The translations under genes were made by a program, and so were the position numbers. A DNA stretch of 10,652 nt from DASYZQ01 sp035946175 (GTDB lineage: Bacteria; Patescibacteriota; Saccharimonadia; Saccharimonadales; UBA4665), in contig DASYZQ010000050.1 of the NCBI GenBank assembly GCA_035946175.1, forward strand, positions 1 to 10,652, in the 5' to 3' direction. This document shows, piece by piece, positions 6,815 to 10,652 of the stretch (position 1 is its first letter; each line of letters begins with the position of its first letter). Below the pieces are notes generated by a model. It was given only the letters and a program-made list of their open reading frames with translations. It ran no database searches and was not told the DNA's origin.

Positions 6815-7541
6815 ACTGCCAAGGGGTTGCTTCAATGAGAGGAGCAAAAATATCCTCTTCTGTCGGCACATATAGATTCGCAAGTTCAGCATCGGTAGGT
6901 GGGTGATCTTGGAATTGTACAAGTGGTAGATCTTCTATGAGGCAGATGGGCGTCTGTTCTGTGCCTTCGCCCATAGTAAGAACAGCGGCAGCGGCTAGGC
7001 CCCCTGCCGTGTTGGATTGGCTGACCACAAAAGGGCGGTCGAACAAGTCCGGCTTGCCCACATAATCATTCAAAGCACAAAATCCACTATGCGCCAGACA
7101 GATGCCGGTTGTACCCCGTCGTAGTGGCGTACATACACTATCGGTTATAACTACGCCTACATGCTTTCGATTAAAGCGTGACCGTAGATATCTCCATACT
7201 TCGTTGGCTGTTTGTTGTGGATTAATTGGCCATAAAATGTAGTTGTCATCACCGTTTGATTCATCAATGCCTGCTGAAGGGATCAGGGTATGATTTGCAA
7301 TAGTGAAGTAAAAGCCATAGTTGCCGGGATCCGGAACATACTGTTCGGCTTCTTGCCTTACAAGGTCCTCTTTTATAGCTTTAGATGTTGGTACTACTCG
7401 GTTTTCGCAAAGTGAGACTACCTTAGACGTTATGGCTATAACACTGCGCTCTGGCATAGTCTGCAGATAAGTATCGAGCAGTTCGGTGATAGCCATAATA
7501 CCAGCGGTGAGCCGCTTTGTTTTGATTGGTTGGATTGTCAT
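6783..7541 (-). CDS. CofE-like F420-0:gamma-glutamyl ligase family protein
   Basis: 252 residues from ATG 7541 to TGA 6783, with AAAGGA six bases before ATG. The CofE/FbiB ligase-domain pattern is clear: AITSKVVSLCENRVV (36-50), HTLIPSAGIDESN (84-96), VVITDSVCTPLRRGTTGICL (130-149) and a GKPDLFDRPFVVSQSNTAGG stretch (162-181) with LAAAAVLTMGEG after it. Characterised CofE adds gamma-linked L-glutamate to coenzyme F420-0 using GTP. No other F420 gene (CofC, CofD, CofG/H) is in the window, and CPR bacteria generally lack the pathway, so the acceptor here is unknown; a gamma-glutamyl tail on a different substrate is an inference. It is first in a unit with NlpC/P60-like and APH-like genes, behind an attenuator-like leader. 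Confidence 0.85.
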   Translation of the reverse strand: MTIQPIKTKRLTAGIMAITELLDTYLQTMPERSVIAITSKVVSLCENRVVPTSKAIKEDLVRQEAEQYVPDPGNYGFYFTIANHTLIPSAGIDESNGDDNYILWPINPQQTANEVWRYLRSRFNRKHVGVVITDSVCTPLRRGTTGICLAHSGFCALNDYVGKPDLFDRPFVVSQSNTAGGLAAAAVLTMGEGTEQTPICLIEDLPLVQFQDHPPTDAELANLYVPTEEDIFAPLIEATPWQYGEKGNKGGQ

Positions 7542-7592
7542 GTATTTCCTTTCATGGATTCCAAAAATAGACCAAACATTACCTGTTGGAAC

Positions 7593-7615
7593 AAAAAACC
7601 TACCTGTCGGGGTAG
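7593..7615 (-). terminator. Intrinsic terminator upstream of the CofE-like gene
   Basis: On the minus strand CTACC-CCGACA-GGTAG is followed by G and TTTTTT (7598-7593). The stem is short (5 bp) but has the correct U-tract. It ends 51 bases before the CofE-like ATG and shares its 5' arm with a longer alternative stem, so it is likely a conditional terminator rather than the end of an upstream gene. Confidence 0.65.
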
Positions 7616-7644
7616 TTAAAAGAAGTGTTGTATCAACTAACCCC
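7609..7644 (-). promoter_or_regulatory. Antiterminator stem competing with the attenuator
   Basis: GGGGTTAGTT (7644-7635) and AACTACCCC (7617-7609) form nine base pairs with a single bulged base around a 17-base loop. Formation consumes the 5' arm of the terminator at 7593-7615. Confidence 0.6.
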
Positions 7645-7646
7645 TC

Positions 7647-7712
7647 TCAACAGGAGCCGAGATAGTGGTCAACGAATCCAGACCATGTACGTAAGTGTTT
7701 ATTGTGCATCAT
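7647..7712 (-). CDS. 21-residue leader peptide of the CofE-like operon
   Basis: ATG 7712 (followed by a second ATG at 7709) is preceded by AGAGG with an 8-base spacer, a strong Shine-Dalgarno. The frame runs MMHNKHLRTW then SGFVDHYLGSC and stops at TGA 7649-7647. The stop is two bases before the GGGG arm of the antiterminator. The peptide has three His (all CAC), one Trp, one Tyr and a C-terminal Gly-Ser-Cys, but no run of a single amino acid. A ribosome paused in the last six or so codons would cover segment 1 without reaching segment 2. It is too short to judge by homology; the placement is the evidence. Could be fortuitous. Confidence 0.5.
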   Translation of the reverse strand: MMHNKHLRTWSGFVDHYLGSC

Positions 7713-7733
7713 GATAAGTACCTCTAATTTTAA

Positions 7734-7763
7734 ATAGTAGCACTACGTGTGTTTGGTCACCAA
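7734..7763 (-). promoter_or_regulatory. Candidate promoter of the leader/CofE-like operon
   Basis: TTGGTG (7763-7758), an 18-base spacer and TACTAT (7739-7734) on the minus strand. Transcription would start near 7727, a few bases before the Shine-Dalgarno of the leader ORF. Confidence 0.45.
7753..7763. promoter_or_regulatory. Palindrome overlapping the -35 of the CofE-like operon
   Basis: TTGGT-C-ACCAA is an 11-bp perfect inverted repeat lying between the minus-strand -10 (7734-7739) and a plus-strand -10-like TATACT (7771-7776). A repressor or activator site serving both directions is possible. Confidence 0.25.
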
Positions 7764-7770
7764 GAGTAGT

Positions 7771-7852
7771 TATACTTTGGCGTCAGTTTAGCCGAAGGAC
7801 TCATTGCCCGCCAACTGCCATTACCTTGCCAAAAGGCAAGCAATGTTTTTTT
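7771..7852 (+). ncRNA. Candidate ~70-nt divergent small RNA
   Basis: TATACT at 7771-7776 could start a plus-strand transcript near 7783, ended by the strong terminator at 7819-7852. The interval has no ATG-initiated ORF. CAGTT (about 7784-7788) and AACTG (7813-7817) can close an upstream stem around a loop containing GCCGAAGG. No recognised RNA family; the -35 region is poor. The promoter would be back-to-back with that of the CofE-like leader. The existence of a transcript is inferred mainly from the otherwise unexplained terminator. Confidence 0.35.
7819..7852 (+). terminator. Strong intrinsic terminator on the plus strand
   Basis: CTTGCC-AAAA-GGCAAG (7825-7840) is a perfect 6-bp stem with a 4-base loop; CATT/AATG outer pairs extend it across a small internal loop. 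It is followed directly by seven T (7846-7852). No protein gene precedes it on the plus strand; read on the minus strand it has no U-tract. Confidence 0.75.
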
Positions 7853-7913
7853 ACGAAGGCTCGTTGCGACCACACAACAGCTTGGCTTATGTAAGGTAAA
7901 TCTGGGTCAGGTC

Positions 7914-7927
7914 TCTTGAGCCCAAGA
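7914..7927. repeat. Small hairpin at the 3' end of the 71-residue gene
   Basis: TCTTG-AGCC-CAAGA is a 5-bp stem with a 4-base loop, two bases after the TAG of the gene ending at 7930 on the minus strand. No T-run follows in the minus direction, so it is not a convincing terminator. Confidence 0.35.
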
Positions 7928-7929
7928 TG

Positions 7930-8145
7930 CTACATATTGTAACAATTACAGATCGGCAGCAGAACTTTAGCGGTAGGTATGTTCGGACACATGCACGGAC
8001 GAACTGGCAATGTTTTATACACCTTCGTGTCATGGTGGTGCTCATATAGCGCTCCGACTACAATGCCAACCGCAAGGCATACAACGCCAATGACTATTTG
8101 TGTATAGAATGGTTTGTGATTCTTTTTTGGCTGTTTACTGACCAT
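7930..8145 (-). CDS. 71-residue single-TM protein with two CxC pairs
   Basis: ATG 8145 to TAG 7930, 12 bases after the PAP2 stop, so the two are probably one transcript. The Shine-Dalgarno is weak. A basic N-terminus (KQPKKNHK) precedes one TM segment at about 15-34 (TQIVIGVVCLAVGIVVGALY), predicting N-in. The outer part starts EHHHD (35-39) and ends with CMC at 51-53 and CNC at 66-68. The Cys pairs and His cluster could bind a metal or form disulfides outside the membrane; this is inference. I do not recognise a family. Its linkage to PAP2 hints at a cell-envelope role. Confidence 0.65.
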   Translation of the reverse strand: MVSKQPKKNHKPFYTQIVIGVVCLAVGIVVGALYEHHHDTKVYKTLPVRPCMCPNIPTAKVLLPICNCYNM

Positions 8146-8157
8146 AGGTCTTTAATC

Positions 8158-8856
8158 TCAGCATTTTTGCAAAAGCGGGGTGTCGGCATCAAGGCGCAGT
8201 GGTTTGGCAATGACGTTTGGTAGTAAACGGATAAAACAGACAGCCATCAGCCCGATAGCGAAGCCACCAACGACGTCCACGGGGGTGTGCACACCGAGAT
8301 AAAGGCGGGATATGGCGACGATGCCAATCCACAGGATCGCCAACCAGCGCCAGGGGCGTGGCAGTATCATCCAGAGCGTTAAAGCCATAGCGGTAGCCAC
8401 TGCTTCGTGCCCTGATGGAAAACTGGTTAAGCCTCGTTCAATGGCACGCTCATGCAGATGTCCGTGCAGCAGAACAGCCGGACGAGGTTCTTTAGCAATC
8501 AACTTGCCAATTTCCATAACGACTCCTGCCCCGCCAACGGTTACAGCAAACCGCCAGGCCAGCCGGAATCGCTTATACGCTAAAGGGATAAGCACGCAGA
8601 GTGCAATCGGATAAGCTGCGCCGAGTCCCTCAGTAATCCATAGTGCTGGTATCCGGAGATAATTTGGCCAGTTGTTGACGTCATAGAAAATACGAGCCTG
8701 CCAACCATCGAGCTGGTGGTGTCTGGCCAGCAGTAGAGTTGGGACAAACAGGATGATTCCAATGAAGAGTCCGATAATATACGACGACGGATAGCTATGA
8801 TTGGTTATTTGCTGGATTTCTGTCTTATGAGTACGAGTCGGATGCGCGTAATTCAT
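8158..8856 (-). CDS. PAP2-superfamily membrane phosphatase (undecaprenyl-PP phosphatase/PgpB/BcrC-like)
   Basis: 232 residues from ATG 8856 to TGA 8158. All three PAP2 motifs are present: KxxxxxxRP at K118-P126 (KLIAKEPRP), PSGH at 147-150, and SRxxxxxHxxxD at S183-D194 (SRLYLGVHTPVD). H150 and H190 would be the catalytic pair. About six hydrophobic segments (around 25-44, 66-93, 103-116, 152-165, 168-186, 195-212) fit the usual topology with the active site on the outer face. It would remove phosphate from a lipid phosphate such as undecaprenyl diphosphate (recycling the cell-wall carrier) or phosphatidylglycerophosphate; the motifs alone cannot separate these. The promoter has TATACT seven bases from ATG, predicting a leaderless mRNA. 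Confidence 0.9.
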   Translation of the reverse strand: MNYAHPTRTHKTEIQQITNHSYPSSYIIGLFIGIILFVPTLLLARHHQLDGWQARIFYDVNNWPNYLRIPALWITEGLGAAYPIALCVLIPLAYKRFRLAWRFAVTVGGAGVVMEIGKLIAKEPRPAVLLHGHLHERAIERGLTSFPSGHEAVATAMALTLWMILPRPWRWLAILWIGIVAISRLYLGVHTPVDVVGGFAIGLMAVCFIRLLPNVIAKPLRLDADTPLLQKC

Positions 8857-8863
8857 GTTTCCC

Positions 8864-8872
8864 AGTATACCA
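8864..8872 (-). promoter_or_regulatory. Extended -10 of the PAP2 gene (leaderless)
   Basis: On the minus strand TGG-TATACT (TGn plus -10 hexamer at 8869-8864) is followed by seven bases and then the ATG at 8856. Transcription would start at or next to the A of ATG. No clear -35 is seen, consistent with an extended -10 promoter. Confidence 0.5.
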
Positions 8873-8895
8873 TGTACGAAGTGATGCGGATTTGA

Positions 8896-8927
8896 CCTGC
8901 CTACCAGGCCATCTGAACCTCTCAGAT
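8896..8927. repeat. Two adjacent small hairpins upstream of PAP2
   Basis: CCTG-CCTAC-CAGG (8896-8908) and ATCTGA-ACCTC-TCAGAT (8911-8927) are separated by two bases. Neither is followed by a T-run in either direction. They lie 27-58 bases upstream of the PAP2 -10 and could be operator sites or remnants of a repeat; function unknown. Confidence 0.4.
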
Positions 8928-8949
8928 AAGGTCTCTAGACAAATTGAAC

Positions 8950-9060
8950 TCATTGCACATTTCCTAACCTCACGGCTTCACGCATAACTACAAGCAACTC
9001 TTTAATCGCAATAAATGACTCCTTGGTCTTCATCAGCACAGTGGCAATAGCTTCATACAT
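8950..9060 (-). CDS. Possible 36-residue helical peptide
   Basis: ATG 9060 to TGA 8950 on the minus strand, divergent from the antitoxin gene. It reads MYEAIATVLMKTKESF at the start and continues as an amphipathic, helix-favouring peptide rich in Ala, Leu, Val, Glu and Lys. AAAGGA precedes ATG but only two bases away, which is poor spacing. No family recognised. It may be a chance ORF; the helical composition is the only support. Confidence 0.3.
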   Translation of the reverse strand: MYEAIATVLMKTKESFIAIKELLVVMREAVRLGNVQ

Positions 9061-9083
9061 GGTCCTTTACTACAGAAAAATGC

Positions 9084-9117
9084 TTGACGCGTATGTTTAA
9101 CAAAGTGTATACTTTGT
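9084..9117 (+). promoter_or_regulatory. Promoter and overlapping operator of the toxin-antitoxin operon
   Basis: TTGACG (9084-9089), an 18-base spacer and TATACT (9108-9113) make a near-consensus promoter. ACAAAGT (9100-9106) and ACTTTGT (9111-9117) are perfect 7-bp inverted arms around GTAT and cover the -10, a classic position for autorepression by a ribbon-helix-helix antitoxin. ATG follows the -10 by seven bases, predicting a leaderless message. Confidence 0.75.
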
Positions 9118-9120
9118 AGT

Positions 9121-9396
9121 ATGAAGACTGCAGTATTAAACGTTAAGGTTGACGAAGGCGTTAAAAGGCAAGCAACTATAGTGGCTAGTTCGTTTGGTAT
9201 CCCTCTTAGCACTTTAGTGAATGCCTATTTAGTAGAGTTGGCAGAGACTGGGCAGATACACTTTAGTGCTGTTGAAGTTATGACTCCTAAGATGGAAAAA
9301 CTTATTGAGCAGGCTGAAAGAGAAATAGAGGCAGGCGAAGTGAGCAAACCATTTGGTACTGCCGAAGAGGCGATTGCTTATCTAAAAAAGCTCTAG
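9121..9396 (+). CDS. RelB/DinJ-family antitoxin
   Basis: 91 residues, ATG 9121 to TAG 9396. The N-terminal 45 residues follow the RelB/DinJ ribbon-helix-helix pattern: a beta strand (TAVLNVKVDEGVKRQA) and helices around SSFGIPLSTLVNAYL. The C-terminal half (52-91) is an acidic helical region (MEKLIEQAEREIEAGE...) of the type that wraps the toxin. It should neutralise the toxin next door and repress its own promoter through the 9100-9117 palindrome. No Shine-Dalgarno is available because the message seems leaderless. Confidence 0.85.
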   Translation: MKTAVLNVKVDEGVKRQATIVASSFGIPLSTLVNAYLVELAETGQIHFSAVEVMTPKMEKLIEQAEREIEAGEVSKPFGTAEEAIAYLKKL

Positions 9397-9666
9397 ATGT
9401 TATACCATCAAATTCAATTTACCAAGAGTTTCGATAAGCAATTTAGACTATTGCAACAAAATCAAAAAGAACGTTTTTATGAACGACTAGAAATGTTTAA
9501 GAAAAATCCTCACGACAGAGTACTACGGGACCATGCCCTAAAAGGTGAATATGTAGGTTATCGCAGTATAGATATTGCTGGTGATCTAAGAGCTCTCTAT
9601 TGCGTACAAGGGGATAGAATTATAATCTTTGCGTTTATTGGCTCTCATCCCCAGCTGTATAGATAA
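9397..9666 (+). CDS. RelE/YafQ-family toxin (mRNA interferase)
   Basis: 89 residues, ATG 9397 directly after the antitoxin TAG (no gap), so translation is likely coupled; no Shine-Dalgarno is seen. The pattern DHALKGEYVGYRSIDIAGDLRALY...FIGSHPQLY matches YafQ-type ribosome-dependent endoribonucleases. By position H46, D63 and H84 correspond to YafQ H50, D67 and H87; YafQ H63 is replaced by Asp59. The central R56 and R65 are kept. The expected action is cleavage of mRNA in the ribosomal A site; the changed residue leaves activity uncertain. The full family length is present. Confidence 0.88.
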   Translation: MLYHQIQFTKSFDKQFRLLQQNQKERFYERLEMFKKNPHDRVLRDHALKGEYVGYRSIDIAGDLRALYCVQGDRIIIFAFIGSHPQLYR

Positions 9667-9687
9667 ATGTTTTATCGGATAAGTTTG

Positions 9688-9715
9688 GATGCAATAGTTT
9701 TGCATCTGGTTCTTT
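9688..9715 (+). terminator. Probable terminator of the toxin-antitoxin operon
   Basis: GATGCAA (9688-9694) and TTGCATC (9700-9706) form a perfect 7-bp stem with a 5-base loop, 21 bases after the toxin stop. The tail is T-rich but broken (TGGTTCTTT), so termination may be incomplete. Confidence 0.45.
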
Positions 9716-9768
9716 GGGATTGACCACAGTCAAACTGCTCTATCACGAGGGTCTCTTGTTTACATCAT

Positions 9769-10569
9769 TTACGCTATAGGAGCATTCCTAGCTAAATGAT
9801 TCGCAAGCTCATCATGTGCTCTTTGTCTTATTGCCTGGGCAATGTCAGTCTTTCGTTGTTGTCTGAGAGACGGATCAGTTGGGCGCAAAGGTTCCACAAT
9901 CTCTTCTGCCAAATGTAACAGATCATCCTTGCCGGCAGGGTCCAAATCAGCCCTGCCTATGTAACCTAGGTGTCCCGTCGGAAATGTAAAGTCCTCACTT
10001 ATTCCTGCTCTACCTAGAGCCTGACATATTACTGACTGTATCCGTTTTCTCTCGCTTAATGGAAGCGTTCGCATCTCTTTTACCAGTGATCGAGCGGTGC
10101 GTATATCTATAACGTCTTGGGCATTTTGTAGCATATAGTCGACAGCTTCTTCAGCGGTCATTGTATGTTCTGCGGCCTTTTCGTTTGGGCGTCTTACCAT
10201 GACTGGCTGGCCATCTTGCAGCAACACCCGTGAAAAGCTAGCTACATACGCGAAGGCTTGCACAGGTTGGTGATCCCTGCCAGCCAGGGCTGAAATAGGT
10301 GACAAATGATATGTCACGCCTTCGGTTGTATGCATTAACGCCAATTGTTGTGGTGTCAGATAAGAAAGATGACAAACGGCTTGATCACCTTTTGTACACT
10401 CACTCCTGAATAATTCAGCAAACACACTGCCTGTTTGTCCCGGTTTCCCGTGCCATGCAACTACCGCATCGGGTACGTGGCCCACTATATTAGGTACTGT
10501 CTGAAGCTCTCCTCTATACACCTCCCACTTAATCTTGCGCCACGTCAGCCCTGAGCCCAAGTAGCTCAT
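9769..10569 (-). CDS. Hypothetical protein, weakly gamma-glutamylcyclotransferase-like N-terminal half
   Basis: 266 residues from ATG 10569 to TAA 9769; in-frame TTG at 10602 or GTG at 10521 are alternative starts, and none has a well-placed Shine-Dalgarno. The frame overlaps the end of the upstream gene by 41 bp if ATG 10569 is used. Residues about 2-110 have features loosely like the GGCT fold: SYLGSG near the start, GSVFAELF (47-54, like VWGVLYEL) and LTPQQLALMHTTEGVTY (71-87, like LTPEELAALDxxEGxxY), with E83 in the position of the catalytic acid. The Tyr-Gly-Ser-Asn signature is not intact. The C-terminal half (about 130-266) is helical and charged and unrecognised. Cytosolic, no TM. Treat the family name as a suggestion. 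Confidence 0.6.
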   Translation of the reverse strand: MSYLGSGLTWRKIKWEVYRGELQTVPNIVGHVPDAVVAWHGKPGQTGSVFAELFRSECTKGDQAVCHLSYLTPQQLALMHTTEGVTYHLSPISALAGRDHQPVQAFAYVASFSRVLLQDGQPVMVRRPNEKAAEHTMTAEEAVDYMLQNAQDVIDIRTARSLVKEMRTLPLSERKRIQSVICQALGRAGISEDFTFPTGHLGYIGRADLDPAGKDDLLHLAEEIVEPLRPTDPSLRQQRKTDIAQAIRQRAHDELANHLARNAPIA

Positions 10570-10652
10570 ACGCAAACACGTGCCCGGCAATGTATTGTTC
10601 AAACTGACCAGCTATCTCCTCGAGCTTCTCGCCAATGAACTGGTTGTGGGTG
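10529..10652 (-). CDS. C-terminal end of an unidentified gene, cut by right edge
   Basis: A minus-strand frame open from the window edge ends at TAA 10531-10529. The 40 visible residues, including NQFIGEKLEEIAGQFEQYIA and then GHVFAYELLG, look like real protein (amphipathic helix, balanced composition). It overlaps the start of the next gene, suggesting one operon. Too little is visible to name it. A frameshift joining it to the downstream frame cannot be excluded, because VFAY near the crossing point resembles the GGCT N-terminus. Confidence 0.55.
   Translation of the reverse strand, partial: THNQFIGEKLEEIAGQFEQYIAGHVFAYELLGLRADVAQD

Larger units (their letters stand above)
7542..7735 (-). 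promoter_or_regulatory. Attenuator-type leader of the CofE-like operon
   Basis: From a predicted start near 7727 to ATG 7541 the minus strand contains a leader ORF (7712-7647) and four pairing segments. Segment 1 CTCCT (7656-7652) can pair with segment 2 AGGGG (7645-7641), 5 bp with one wobble and a 6-base loop. Segment 2, extended to GGGGTTAGTT (7644-7635), can instead pair with segment 3 AACTACCCC (7617-7609), 9 bp with one bulged base. Segment 3 can instead pair as CTACC (7615-7611) with segment 4 GGTAG (7604-7600), which is followed by G and six T. Thus 1:2 and 3:4 are compatible while 2:3 excludes both, the logic of the trp attenuator. Segment 1 lies inside the last codons of the leader ORF and segment 2 starts two bases after its stop. 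Confidence 0.6.

Noticed and set aside
6815..6922. N-terminal extension of the NlpC/P60-like protein (from TTG 6922), including a hydrophobic stretch resembling a signal
   Set aside because: It lies entirely within the CofE-like coding frame, starts with TTG and has no Shine-Dalgarno; ATG 6814 or GTG 6793 gives a normal short overlap.
7538..7579. A 13-codon ORF ending in an ATGA overlap with the CofE-like start
   Set aside because: The overlap is attractive, but its ATG has AGG only two bases upstream and it lies after the terminator; too short to support.
7542..7735. T-box or metabolite riboswitch in the CofE-like leader
   Set aside because: No T-box consensus and no known riboswitch core was recognised; the small ORF with competing stems explains the structure better.
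8312..8762. ORFs on both strands inside the PAP2 gene
   Set aside because: They overlap the frame with all three PAP2 motifs and lack any independent support.
1..10652. Reassigned TGA codon (code 25, Gracilibacteria/SR1)
   Set aside because: TGA is the natural end of the CofE-like, PAP2 and leader ORFs, and no in-frame TGA is needed to extend any gene.
1..10652. tRNA, rRNA, CRISPR array or insertion sequence
   Set aside because: No cloverleaf-like arms, rRNA segments, regularly spaced repeats, transposase or terminal inverted repeats were seen.

Overview
The window looks like chromosomal DNA of a Candidate Phyla Radiation bacterium, most likely a Saccharibacteria (TM7) relative; this assignment is by recognition only. 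The evidence is the orphan CofE-like ligase, the tiny operons, the opening of the 901-residue surface protein (a DDGxWGDxLNxFL signature I associate with this group) and the intermediate GC content. TGA acts as a normal stop (CofE-like and PAP2 genes), so the genetic code is standard and not the TGA=Gly code of Gracilibacteria/SR1.

Layout, left to right. (1) 1-4429, minus strand: two consecutive genes for large, Ser/Thr/Gly/Ala-rich proteins built like phage tail fibres (one complete, one running off the left edge), 17 bp apart. The leftmost is absent as an intact open frame on the plus strand; it is read from 1706 down to base 1 without a stop. (2) 4600-5082, minus: a membrane-anchored DUF5666-like protein with its own promoter-like leader. 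(3) 5269-7541, minus: an operon-like set of CofE-like gamma-glutamyl ligase, NlpC/P60-like protein (overlapping it) and APH-family kinase. (4) 7542-7929: a 388-bp intergenic region that is the most interesting part of the window. On the minus strand it holds a promoter-like pair, a short leader ORF of 21 codons with a good Shine-Dalgarno, and three mutually exclusive hairpins ending in an intrinsic terminator just before the CofE-like gene, i.e. a trp-type ribosome-mediated attenuator. On the plus strand it holds a divergent promoter-like -10 and a strong intrinsic terminator that could delimit a ~70-nt RNA. (5) 7930-8856, minus: a PAP2 lipid phosphatase followed by a 71-residue single-TM protein with two CxC pairs. 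(6) 9121-9666, plus: a RelB/DinJ-type antitoxin and RelE/YafQ-type toxin with a textbook promoter-operator. (7) 9769-10652, minus: a 266-residue protein with weak resemblance to gamma-glutamylcyclotransferases, preceded by and overlapping the C-terminal end of another gene that runs off the right edge.

Regulatory theme: the PAP2 gene and the antitoxin gene both have TATACT exactly 7 bases before ATG, which predicts leaderless mRNAs, whereas the CofE-like, DUF5666-like and left-edge tail-fibre genes have recognisable Shine-Dalgarno sequences. All functional names rest on motifs read by eye; no database search was possible.
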